From Bemisia tabaci (lineage: Eukaryota > Arthropoda > Insecta > Hemiptera > Aleyrodidae), in the NCBI RefSeq assembly GCF_918797505.1, contig NC_092800.1, forward strand, positions 45,873,864-45,937,863: 64,000 bases of DNA, in the 5' to 3' direction. A program made the translations under genes and the position numbers. Positions 36,801 through 46,079 of the stretch are shown piece by piece (position 1 is the stretch's first letter; the number at the start of each line of letters is the position of its first letter). A model generated the notes under the pieces. It was not told the origin of the DNA and did not search any database. It saw nothing but the letters and a program-made list of their open reading frames with translations.

Positions 36801-39162
36801 TCTATTGGCTATGCCTACCGTTATGTTCTTTGTAAAAAACATTTTTGATGGAAAATAACTCTCGGAACATTTTTAGAGCAGCGCAATGCATATGCATCTC
36901 ACAAGCCTCTTTGATTAGTGGAATTTGCGGAGCTTTTGTACTGGAAAAAAATGATTACGTAAGAATTAATATTCTTGAATTTGCCGCTAGGAGGAGATTT
37001 CTCTTGGCTTAAGCTGCAAAATGCGTACCTACTTTGAGAAAAAAGCCGCTGCCGCTCATATCGAGCAGGATTCGGCCTTATTCGAGTGACCTTATTCTTG
37101 ATTCAAGAGCAGTATTCTTGACAAAAAATTCAAGTAATTTTTTTTTTTCTTTTTTCAATTATTTCCTTTCTTTTACTTATATAGTTCTGCGCAGAACCTA
37201 TCACCTTGCTTGAAAGGATAAACAGTAAACCTGGTGGTGAAGAAAAGTTATAAAAAAAAGTCTCTGCATTTGCGAGGATGAATATGCACTTGGTGTCTCA
37301 CCCGAATCAATAGGAGAGCTATTAAAACCCCATTAAATAGGAATAGAAATTTTTATGAAAAATAAATGTTCCCCAAAAAAAGTTCATCATTCAACTACGT
37401 TGTTTGAGAGACTGAACATAATGAATGAAGGCAGAAACCTAAAAATACTGTCAATGGTGCATTTCAAAATGCACTCAACATGTGACAACTCTGCGAAGGG
37501 CTTGTTTTGAGGAGGAAGAAGATATTTTCCGGAAAACAAAAAGAGTGGACCGCGAGGTCACCCCCATTCATTCCGAAGGGTTGAAGAGACAATCAGACGG
37601 GGCGGCGAGACGCGAGACGGGAGAAAGGAGAAAGGAGAGAGGATGGCCGCAGTGCCCAAGGCCACTTGCTGAAGAGGCCCATGCCGACCGCGGCAGGGCT
37701 CAGAAGGCAGCGGCTAACGATTTTGAGGACAGGCTAGATTTTTCACAATCCACGCGGGGTTTGGGAATATGCTGCCTGGACTATCTCTAGTCTCATGCAG
37801 AGTAAATTGCGTTCAATTTAATTCATTTTATTGTTATCTAAAGTTTAACAATTGCATACCTCAGATTCTAACATGGTAAGTCTCTGCTCGTATTTTATTT
37901 TTTATGAAAAAAAAACCAACCGACAGTTTCTATTCGAATTTTCTGTGAATTTTTATCATTCTTGCTATAAAAGTTGCAAAAACTTGCAAGGAAATAAATA
38001 CATGTTTTGATCAGTTTCAATTGATGCAAATCAAACATTTGAGACTTTCGAACACTCCTATGTATTAAGTTCTGCATTTTTCGCTTCTAGCTATTGTTAT
38101 GCCAATTAAGGTCACCAAGTTTTATGTTGATGTGACAATTTTATGAAAAAGTATTGTGTAAATTCGTTTGGATATGAAAAAAGCCGCTTACTTTCGGCTG
38201 TAATTATGTTAATCAGTACTTGGTTATTTTATATTATTTTTATTTTTTTGTAGATTACAAATGGGATTCAGGCGAGTTTCCAACATGGACCGAGTCTGTT
38301 TGGAGTGAGTTCAGCATGAGAATGTTCCTGAAACCATCCCGGAGCTATGAAATATTTTCGTTATCTCTCGGTGTAACGGTTATTATCTTGTCTCTCTTCC
38401 TAGTCCAAAGGGTTAATCACTGCGCTGGTTCTATCTTCAATTCAACTCCGTAAGTATGCTCAATGCTTCGAGAGAATTAAGACTCTGAAATCATGGAACT
38501 CTAGTTTTTAGATTGTAATTTTCAGTGTTTCCAAAAAAAAACTTCTTTCAATTTTCCATCTCTTCAAGAAAAATGTATGTGCTTAATCATACAGAACTCT
38601 CGAGTAAATTTCTCTAGAATGTCAAAAAGATAAATGTAATAAGCAGAATCACCTGGAAATTTTCCAAAAAATCATTTTATGATCAACTCACTTGTAATTT
38701 CGTTTCGCTAAAAAATGAAAAAATTGAGTTTTGTCATCTTGCCTTATTTAATTATCATAACGAAAAATTGTCTGCATCTTTCTCAAAGAAAGAAACTTCC
38801 GTTCAAACAACTGTGTTATGATTCATATAGCACCCCCAAATGTTTCGCCTCAATTAATCGACCATTACAGTTAGTAAAGAAACTGAACATCAATTCGGAA
38901 AATCACGGTTTTTGGTGGAGAATATGAGACCTTTTAATGATTCTTATTTTCTCTGAAGACTTTGATTATATGAACTGATGCTTGCTCAGCCATTTTTTTC
39001 CAAAAATTTCAATCAACCGTTTTGGACAGCTTGAAGGGCCACATGAAGGAAATTGTGGTTTTTAAAACTAAAGTTCATTCTGCATGCTCTTAAAATGTAT
39101 ATTGTGAAAAAAGTGTAATTTATCTTATTATTTTATTTTTCAGGTCAAGTCCTGGTAGCTAG
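24805..39162 (+). CDS. NCSTN: Nicastrin, gamma-secretase subunit (complete, 13 exons, 682 aa)
   Basis: Exons: 24805-24880, 25630-25737, 27294-27417, 28148-28394, 29685-29838, 30570-30806, 31415-31608, 31948-32126, 33090-33276, 33797-34021, 35089-35191, 38254-38449, 39144-39162. All junctions are GT-AG and the phases chain without a break to 2049 nt (682 aa plus stop; human is 709 aa). Layout: N-terminal signal peptide, large lumenal ectodomain with many N-x-S/T sequons, the hallmark GETYDYIGS (E326, DYIGS 329-333) of the aminopeptidase-like domain, conserved VWxE-type pre-membrane segment (WTESVWSEF, 623-631) and one C-terminal membrane span (about 645-665), short cytoplasmic tail ending SSPGS. 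Role known for the family: type I membrane subunit that gates substrate access to presenilin in Notch and APP-type cleavage. The ATG is chosen because it begins a good signal peptide and joins in phase to exon 2. Introns host several MITEs but no exon is damaged. Confidence 0.97.
25630..25737 (+). CDS. NCSTN: Nicastrin exon 2
   Basis: Acceptor ttcttttcaag, donor TCTT|GTAAGT. Encodes RMYLTIDSTAACFRVMNGTH-like start of the ectodomain with the conserved Cys and NGTHSFGC. Confidence 0.93.
25900..26190. mobile_element. CAGGGTGTC-family MITE, copy 1, with 5-bp target duplication (291 bp)
   Basis: Starts CAGGGTGTCTACAAGTCTGG and ends GCAGACACCCTG. Flanked by gtggt (25895-25899 and 26191-26195). The inside repeats words of the type gtactgaaaaagtactg. 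Lies in nicastrin intron 2. Confidence 0.88.
27294..27417 (+). CDS. NCSTN: Nicastrin exon 3
   Basis: Acceptor tttttacag, donor CGTCA|GTAAGG. Encodes NGNVGVIHLIESPADLTWLV and PYVVALRPPMF, matching the GDTGVIHVVE and PYMVLLE segments known from vertebrate nicastrin. Confidence 0.95.
27648..27932. mobile_element. CAGGGTGTC-family MITE, copy 2, with 5-bp target duplication (285 bp)
   Basis: Starts CAGGGTGTCTACAAGTCCGT and ends GTAGACACCCTG; flanked by aagga (27643-27647 and 27933-27937). It aligns with copy 1 over its whole length. Lies in nicastrin intron 3. Confidence 0.9.
28148..28394 (+). CDS. NCSTN: Nicastrin exon 4
   Basis: Acceptor ttattttacag, donor ACACAA|GTAAGT, leaves in phase 0. Encodes SGMLLMSAPSDPR, SCPNRYSSLPGSCD, PWNENGTALLLQDWGFPMFF and IEDEEAINNITQ. 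Confidence 0.96.
28526..29007. mobile_element. Large foldback element, uninterrupted copy (about 480 bp)
   Basis: Arms aatggagatgttac..gtgtgaggaatttgcaattt and the inverse aaatcgcaaattcctcacac..gcaacatcaccatt; includes gatatcccacgctatcctga and caagacaaactctccatgca on each side. Same family as 9240-10530. Confidence 0.88.
29124..29330 (+). pseudogene. Tigger/pogo transposase N-terminal HTH fragment (CENP-B-N type)
   Basis: 68 codons from ATGAGCACGCCC: ALSIKRKMEILDFTENNENW, then FKIPNSMPSKILKHERKF. The pattern LSI-K-K-EIL...GIP-S-TLS-ILK is the first helix-turn-helix of pogo/CENP-B-like transposases. No DDE domain follows, so it is a remnant. Confidence 0.65.
29685..29838 (+). CDS. NCSTN: Nicastrin exon 5
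   Basis: Acceptor gggtttcag, donor CCAA|GTGAGT. Encodes CFKNFNLPLD, LCALELSSHMFSAVNSRVCT, equivalent to the CAMQLFSHMHAV..CMRR segment. Confidence 0.94.
30570..30806 (+). CDS. NCSTN: Nicastrin exon 6
   Basis: Acceptor catcttttcag, donor AATG|GTAATA. Encodes YCDPIGGKNIYFPV, VIIVAARMDAASLFYGSAPG and the following helix; corresponds to the VVVAATRLDSRSFFW region. Confidence 0.95.
31415..31608 (+). CDS. NCSTN: Nicastrin exon 7: DYIGS motif
   Basis: Acceptor tgcattatgaag (a second AG two bases later would break frame), donor GCATCG|GTAAGT. Encodes LNGETYDYIGSTRVVYDMKQ. Glu326 and the DYIGS box are the residues implicated in substrate recognition in the family. Confidence 0.95.
31948..32126 (+). 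CDS. NCSTN: Nicastrin exon 8
   Basis: Acceptor ccttttacag, donor AACAG|GTATGC. Encodes LPPASFQTFLKEDPNIPGFI, equivalent to LPPSSLQRFLRARNISGVV. Confidence 0.95.
32699..32848. repeat. 150-bp foldback element in nicastrin intron 8
   Basis: Left gagaactgtatcaataggaa then aatttgggcaaaactgc; right gcagttttgcccaaattctt then ccattcgatacagttccc are inverse. Non-coding. Confidence 0.8.
33090..33276 (+). CDS. NCSTN: Nicastrin exon 9
   Basis: Acceptor ctccctcaacag, donor AAGCAA|GTATGT. Encodes YYESIYDDAQNLGYEYSNGT and a helix ending with sequon DNATVT. Confidence 0.95.
33797..34021 (+). CDS. NCSTN: Nicastrin exon 10
   Basis: Acceptor tgcttcttag, donor TCATTG|GTGAGT. Encodes VDELLYCYLENQNCSLWRSF, YVGVDRHTNVATTFTALTLA and FEQC. 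Confidence 0.95.
34022..35088 (+). other. Nicastrin intron 10
   Basis: Mostly featureless. Near 34260-34310 the phrase gggacgtttcgatcggcctc..tgtcattatc resembles the tail region of some LINE/Penelope-like elements, but no coding part is attached. Confidence 0.35.
35089..35191 (+). CDS. NCSTN: Nicastrin exon 11
   Basis: Acceptor attttctcag, donor CCCAG|GTAATG. Encodes DWSYIWMYGDATSGRCIKTY and LTSASSPAFEIP, matching YSWVQ..RCVRST..LSPAFEL. Confidence 0.95.
35433..37782. mobile_element. 2.35-kb palindromic element in nicastrin intron 11
   Basis: Outer ends AGTCCAGGCA and TGCCTGGACT. Inside is a long inverted repeat: 35436-35750 versus 35935-36245 (blocks aaaatcccgggtag, cggaaagttgccaaatttgg, gatctgacgataaaattagt, cgggctccgaactttg). 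Then 36246-36283 (gcatattcccaaaccccgcg, tggattgtgaaa) is inverse to 37741-37772. A GC-rich stretch (37540-37735) lies near the right end. No transposase and no clear target duplication. Confidence 0.75.
38254..38449 (+). CDS. NCSTN: Nicastrin exon 12: membrane span
   Basis: Acceptor tttttttgtag, donor ACTCC|GTAAGT. Encodes FPTWTESVWSEFSMRMFLKP and the single transmembrane helix around SLSLGVTVIILSLFLVQRV. Confidence 0.96.
39144..39162 (+). CDS. NCSTN: Nicastrin exon 13: last codons and stop
   Basis: Acceptor ttatttttcag; completes a Pro codon then SSPGS and TAG. Too short for an ORF scan, but the phase and the P-G near the C-terminus fit family members (EPGAVSY in vertebrates). Confidence 0.85.
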
Positions 39163-42100
39163 GGCTTAAATGGAAATCACATAGCGCTGACAGTCCTGGA
39201 AGGAGCTGGATCCCCCGTTTCTGTATAAGGCAATATCTTAGATTCAAAGATATTCTCCTAAAACAACTTGTACTTACAAAATGTTAAGTACTCATAATTT
39301 ATTTACTGTAACTGTTTGTTACTGTAACTAATTTTGTGCACTTATCTGTAATTTCAGGGATTCATATTCCCTCTGAAAGCTCCCCACTCAATGTGTTACT
39401 GTCTCATCTCCTCTTCGTGTTTTGAATATAAGTTTCAATGCTGCAATGGGTCAGTTGCATAAATCACTGAATCGTGATTTGAAGGTTGAAACTTATAAAT
39501 ATGTAAAGAAGATTAAAATCCTCTCACATGCAAAATTTCTGTATCAATATTAGTAGCGTTATCTTTTCTTTAAAAACCTGATCGATTATGGTCTGTCAGA
39601 ACTGTCAAGACTTGATTCTGGGATCTATGCAACTGTCTAGTTTTCAGATAACTGTTTCCTAACCATGAATTATGTATCTCAAAGACCAAAATTTATTAAT
39701 CAACAACTCTAATCAACATCTTACAACTGTAAGATGTGTTTCAGGATTTAGTAAATGTTAGTGTTCCTTTATGAGTTCCATTATTATTAAATCAACGTAT
39801 GCGAAAACGTCCGATGACGAAGACAGCGTTTCAGAATTTGAATGGACAATTTTGTCGTAACTTAACAACTTAAGATGGTTTAAGATGTTAGGAATGTAGA
39901 ACAATTTTATAAATAATCCCCTAAGTGTAATTAAACGTTTACAGAAGAGATCAATCCTATTCATCAGTGTCTTCGGACAAAAGAAACCCAATTATGAAAC
40001 CCTGTATTGGACAACGGACGTTTTCGCATATGTCAATTAAATTTGGTCAGTCACCCAGGCATTGTTTGGATATCATCAGTGGCGATTTTTCAAGTTGGCA
40101 ACACTGCTGTCCCTCCATTCAAATTCATTAAAAATATTGATTGTAAGTGAGGCAAGCTGCCTCGGTAAAAATATAATATTTTATATACATTTAAATGGAG
40201 GAAAAACGGTGTCATCAACTTTCAAGAATTGTAACTGATTTGCATGTGTAGCTGGTTTCTCTGAACTTCACTATTATAATGGTCACCAACTTCAAGTGCA
40301 GGAAATTTATCTGAAATTAGATTTATCAATGTATAAGATCAGTATTGTGCCTTAAAAGTCCAGATGCATTCTGGTCTTGAAGCCAGAAGGAAAGCCTACA
40401 ACGGAAAGTCGCACTGATTTATTTTTGTCTTAAATGGTACGATATTTTCATTATTGTTTTTTTTTGGGGGGGGAGGGGGGGCGCCTCAACAGGTAATTTA
40501 TCAGAGATGATTAATCAAATCTTAAATGGAGGAATATCAGAGAGATTTGCTGGGACCCACAGTGATCTCTAGTCAGAGGAAAGTTTCCTTTAATTCTTCA
40601 AAATTGGATTGAACTTAGAACCAAATTATTGAGTAAAATAAAAAACGATTTTGTATTTTTGTCAAGAGTTTTAAGCCCTCCAATCTCTAGGGTTAAAAAT
40701 CAATGAGACTGCGTGAAGGCTGTATTTAGCAAAAGGAAGTAAAGTGATGTTTTCAAGAAAAAAATATCGAAACAAGTTTTGACTTTGTCCAGAGGTTTAC
40801 GTTTTCTTGCCGAAAATTTGAGGTTTACAAAAAATATAGTGTTTAAAGATTTGACTTAAAGTCAATTTTTTATATTGAGCCTTTGGTAGAAATTAATTCC
40901 CTTTGCTAATTGCTGTCATGTAAAATTAAAATTGCGTCCCGAAAAAGTCGTATAATTGATTTTTTTCTTGCATTGAGAGAGGCTATTCATTATCTGTGAT
41001 AGGTAAAACAAGACGAATGCATTTCTTGAGTTGATTATTGTTCCCTATATTTAAGAATTTTTGTCTTATTTGAATTAAATGGCACTTAAATGATTAATTT
41101 CTCTCCAAGTACTAATTCAGTATATGATTTAAAATAAACTGAGCCTCATTCTTTTTCGCTGGTTTCTAGTCAGGCAATTAGTTGAAGAAAGCGATAATTT
41201 AAATGAAAAAGTCCTTGACACTCAATCAGCGTTAACGAATCAAAGTCAACGATGCAATTTTAGGACAAACCAAATTGTGGTTCCAACCTTGGCGATCAGT
41301 ATAATTAACAAAAAATAGGTGTATTTTTTTACAATTTTTAAGATCGTTTCAAAGTTTTGGAAAGTCTAATTTTTAGGTAAATTTTTTTCTTTTTCTTTTG
41401 CTTTGTCAATTTTAAAAAGTTTCCTCCATGTTTTCTCAGGATCCTACAAAATTTGGGAAAAAATAATTTTCTGCCCTCCTTTGCAGTTCGCATCACTTGC
41501 ATTCATATGGCTGATTGTTTGACAAGGATTACAAAACACTGTGAAAGATGAATCTTCCCCTTGTATATAATTAAGTATTTTTTTTTTCATGTGTTAAATT
41601 TTTTGTAAATCTTGAAAAAGCCCTCTCTTAGCTTTAATATCTCATTGTTAATGCGTCCTTTGTACAGTATTAGTTAACTAAAAAATTCAATCTATTTGAT
41701 ATATGCTATTTCTGCTCAGTCTGTCACTCAGAAGAATTTTATCATGTAAGTGTCAAGCAAGTTGTCTCGATCTATTTTTAATTATGATGAATATTCATTA
41801 TGGATCCAAGTATTATTTCAAAGTATGCCAACAGAAACTTAAAAACCAAACATTTTTTTCATCCTTGATAGTTTTTGAATGGATGAAACTGATTGCAATT
41901 TGAAAACATTGATACCTTTTGAAACCTCAGCTTATTTGATGTTGAGACTGGTGATAACTATAATATTTTAACATTCTAACAAGTAACTAACTGCTGCTTG
42001 CATTTTGTATTATGCTAAAATCTACCTGGCAGCCTTAAAATTGTTTTTATTATCCTTCAGCTCAAAAATAAGTATATAAACATCGCTCGAATGTATATAT

Positions 42101-44667
42101 TTCCATAAACTTAAATTTTTTCCATTATTTTGTATGGAAAATGGCAATTTCTTAGAGTTCAAAGATGACACAGTGCGGAAAAGAGGCAGTGTAGGAGAGA
42201 AAAAACATTCCCCTCAAACAACCCTTTTTGCTTTTGGATCTCAATTCTTTCTTTTAAGCTGTGAACCAAGAGGCTTACCAAAAGAAAAACCCATACAACA
42301 GTGGTGGCGTTTGAAGCGCAAAACCACAGTTCTGCCGTGCTAAGGAAGAACGTCGTATGAGCCTTTAGGCATTCCCAAATTTCCTTTAATAAAATGTGAA
42401 TTTCCTGGTAAACTTATGAATATTTTCCTCCCAATGCTTCAGTTAATTTTGTTTGCAATTTTACCGTGAGATTCTGAAAATTTAAAGGAAAAATATTCAT
42501 AACTTTCCTCAAAAATAAACATTTTATCGATGGAAATTTAGCAACACTCAAATGCTCATACGGTGTTTTTCCGTAGCACGGCAGAGTTGCAGCCTTGATT
42601 CTAATGAATTCAAACCTTCTTTTCATGTACTGCCTTGCGTTATTCCGGGCGAATAATCTCTAAAGTTCGTATGTGATGGAATCATTCCGACTAAGTTTTT
42701 TTGAATTTTAAAATCGAAATTCTGTGTCTGATGGTCGACAACAATGAATTTTCACTGAAGTGTAATTTGCTTAATTTGATAAGGTTAAATTAAGCATGTT
42801 TTTGTAAATTACTATGCTCTGGAATTGTCATTGGAATGATGGCAATAAATTGGTTTTTTATAAAATTTAAAAAAGTTTTATTTGTATAATTTGTATAGAT
42901 GTACTATAAGATCTTCCGTTAGTGTTATCACAATAGTAAGGCAGAAGATTCTGTAGAAAATACACAAAAAAATCTTACAAACAGATCTTGCTTTTTGGGA
43001 GCAACTTAATCCTTAAGCTAATGCAGAGATGATTTGGCTTCAATAATTTTTGTCAGTTGAAAGAGTATATACATGTAAAAGAAAAAAAAGCGTCAGCCTG
43101 AGAGAGCAGTTTCCTTCTGGTTCTTCTTTTAGTTTGTTTGTACAGGATAGACTTTCACAAAATGACAAAAATGTTTCCTACTTTTTAAAAGTGGCTATTT
43201 CATTGTTTGATTGCGCTACCACACAAAATCAAAAGAAATTCACCTCGCTTAATGCGGATCAATTGCTTAGTTGCATTATATGGACATCCCTGTTGCTGAT
43301 GGGTTTTTGTCATATAAAATAAATCAAAAGAGAATGTTTGCATAAATGTCTACTGATTCTAAGGAAACATGACACATTCCTCCTCTGATTCCAAGGTGGG
43401 GAATCTTATGAAGAGGGAATTTAAAAAAGAGCAAATCGGTAACTGGGCAACTAAACTCGTTCTAACTGATGTATTTCTTTCCTCTGAAAGAAAGATGTTG
43501 GCGTTTTGAACTCGTGGTACATTAAGATAAAAGCCATTGGAAATACTACTCTCTCATTTTACCTTACATGCTAAAGATTACAATAATTAATAGAACACAT
43601 TATATTAAATTTCCCAAATTTTAAAATTAAGTAAACTGCAGGTAAAAAAATTAAGGAAATAGTAGAGGTACAAATTCGAAAGAAATGAAAGACAATATTA
43701 GGACAAAACCTCTAGACTACCGGCGAGAGCAAGGTCGAAACTGCACTACAGATTGTACATACACACATCTTTTTAAAAAAATGCTATTTTATAAGAAAAT
43801 ATGACCCTTACATGTTGCACTATTTTCTATTACGTTTTGGAAGGTCCAATGCAGTTCCTCCTGAATTAAGAAACGTTCATGTTCTTTGATGCCCTTGTAA
43901 ACAACATTTTGTTAGAAAAAAATTGAATAAGGTAGACAGGAGTTACGGCATTTCAACTCTGTACGGCAAAAGAGGGGTCCAAAAACTAAGTATAAATGCT
44001 ACAAAACAAAACTGTCATGGCTAGTATTATAGCTTAAACCTAAATTTCAATCTACTATAGACAATTTTCAGTCTTGATGAGAGAGCTTTTGAAAAAAGCG
44101 GTAGCTTCTTTGTTCAGAGAAAAATAGATAAAATACAAAAAACTTTGCAAACATTGGCAAAAACTAAGAAAATATCTACATATAACAAAACATAAGTACA
44201 AAAGTAAATGCATTACTTAAATTAATCAGAAATTTTTTACTTATAAAAAATAGAACATTGAGAAGTAACAGAACTTGCGCTAGTGTTTTTCAAAGTAAGT
44301 GGCTGGTGGAACCTTCTCGTATCACTTATGAGACAGAGCAACAAATGAAAATATTGGTAAAAATGGTTGAGTAAAAATGATGAAGCTATGACAGAATAAG
44401 AAAATCTTATAATCTTTCAAGCAAATCTTTTTGTCTGTTGGACAAAAATGTGAAGGCTGAATATTTTGGGGGAAAAAATAAAGCCATTTTGCTACATAAT
44501 CTGGAAAAAGTTAGAGCAAAATTAAATACTACACTTCATTTTTCCCTCAAAAATATGAAATTCTGTCGGCTCCGTTTCGTATTAGGTACAACTAAACACT
44601 CCTTTCCATTCATAATTGGCTAGTCAACAGAAAAGTTAGAAACCAAACCTTTTAACTATTCATGTCC
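39163..44667. other. Convergent intergenic region between nicastrin and the TMEM121-like gene
   Basis: Holds the 3' ends of two convergent genes. AATAAA-type signals occur on both strands (for example aataaa at 42845 plus; tttatt at 42886, read on minus). There is an inverse pair tatgcgaaaacgtccg (39798) / cggacgttttcgcata (40015), a G-run at 40466-40489, and the CTGCCGTG MITE at 42332. No further gene is supported; transcript ends cannot be set from sequence alone. Confidence 0.5.
42332..42584. mobile_element. CTGCCGTG-family MITE with 4-bp target duplication (253 bp)
   Basis: CTGCCGTGCTAAGGAAGAAC.. and ..CCGTAGCACGGCAG are inverse; both arms carry the cgtatgagc / gctcatacg block. Flanked by agtt (42328-42331 and 42585-42588). 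It aligns with 61653-61905 and the split copy at 12159-13036. Confidence 0.88.
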
Positions 44668-45096
44668 TCAATTCAACGCAATATCTTCAAATTCATTCCC
44701 TCTTGCCGGCTGCTCATTCACTGGCGGGGACGATTTGTCTTGAGTAGCCATCTTCCTCAGCTCAGGATATATGCTACGGATACTTATGATTATGTGCAGC
44801 AAGTTTTTCATAAGGAACATAGAGATCTCTGTGTGGAACATGATCCACGCATAGACTCGGACTGACAAAAATGGCAGATCAACGAAAAACAGGTGGAGCA
44901 GATGGTACAACACATGAACTGGTATCATGAGTGACAAGTTGCTCTGGTTTTGCTTATCGGGTAAGCTCAGTTTGTAGAGGGACAGGAACGGCAAAATGAA
45001 GTTCAGTGCAACCAGAGTGAAGATTAGGTTTTCGTACGGGATGAGGACGCTGTCTGGCAGATGAGATGCTCTCTCTTTCCGCTGCAACATAGTAGT
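44668..45096 (-). CDS. TMEM121-like exon 3 and stop
   Basis: Acceptor cgtactcattccag; an in-frame alternative acceptor 18 nt later (actatgttgcag) would drop six residues. Encodes SVLIPYENLIFTLVALNFIL to the terminal RGNEFEDIALN. Confidence 0.85.
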   Translation of the reverse strand, partial: TTMLQRKERASHLPDSVLIPYENLIFTLVALNFILPFLSLYKLSLPDKQNQSNLSLMIPVHVLYHLLHLFFVDLPFLSVRVYAWIMFHTEISMFLMKNLLHIIISIRSIYPELRKMATQDKSSPPVNEQPARGNEFEDIALN

Positions 45097-46034
45097 CTGG
45101 AATGAGTACGTAAAGAATAAAAGGTGCATTCATAATAGTAACGGCATAGGCTCCTCTTGGGTAATTCACATTTTTGCACTAGTATGCATTCAAGAAGGTC
45201 TGTGTAGCATCCTTAGAAAAAATTTGGAAGCCAGAGTTGGATAATAAGTTACCTAGCTCAAAATCTTTGCACAATGTGTACTTAAGCTCTGTTCCGTTAG
45301 ACAGTGAAACTGCAGAAAGGCGTAACTCACTTAGCAACATTGCAGACTTCTTGTCATTCCCTATTTTCTGCATAGAGAAGTGGTAGACATCAATTCTGGA
45401 AAAGTCATGTTGTTTTTTTTTTTTTTCCTCTGTATGAAGGATATCCTGTGAAAATTTCAAGTCATGATGTTTGATTAGGTCTCCTCATAAAAAATTAAAT
45501 AGGAGTGGAGATTTTGGAACACCGCGACCAAGATGCGCATTTTGGCAGTTTCACCATCAAGTTGTTAGCATAGTGCAAGGCAAGGCCTGTGTGCTTTCAA
45601 CATCTATTGTGCATGCCAAACAATTTTCAGGACAATGATAGGTATAAGGAAATCCTCCCTTCCATTTGAAGAAAAAAAAAAAAAAAAAAACCCATGAGGA
45701 CACCTATTTCGTTTGTGTCATGTTTTGGGGTGCACCTATGAGGGTGTTTTAATGCTGCCTTTACTACGCAAAAGTGTTGTGCTGGGATTTATTTATTTTA
45801 TTTGCGAAGATAAGTATATTAGCCTGAACATAAAGGCTCAATACAAGTCGGATTGGAAAAAGTTACAAAAAAGAGTAATTTGGGCTGTGCTGTCGCGTTT
45901 AGGAAAAAAGTTGTATGAAAATTTAAATGTTGTCATATTCTTCTCGATGGAACGCAAATTTCTGGAAAAAAAACAATGGGTGATATATTCTTCATATTTC
46001 CAGGGATTTTATTTCCAATTTTCTGAAGTATCTC

Positions 46035-46079
<45 letters not shown>

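Noticed and set aside
39758..39991. 77-aa minus-strand ORF downstream of nicastrin as a gene
   Set aside because: No domain; probably nicastrin 3'UTR or intergenic sequence around a short inverse pair (39798/40015).
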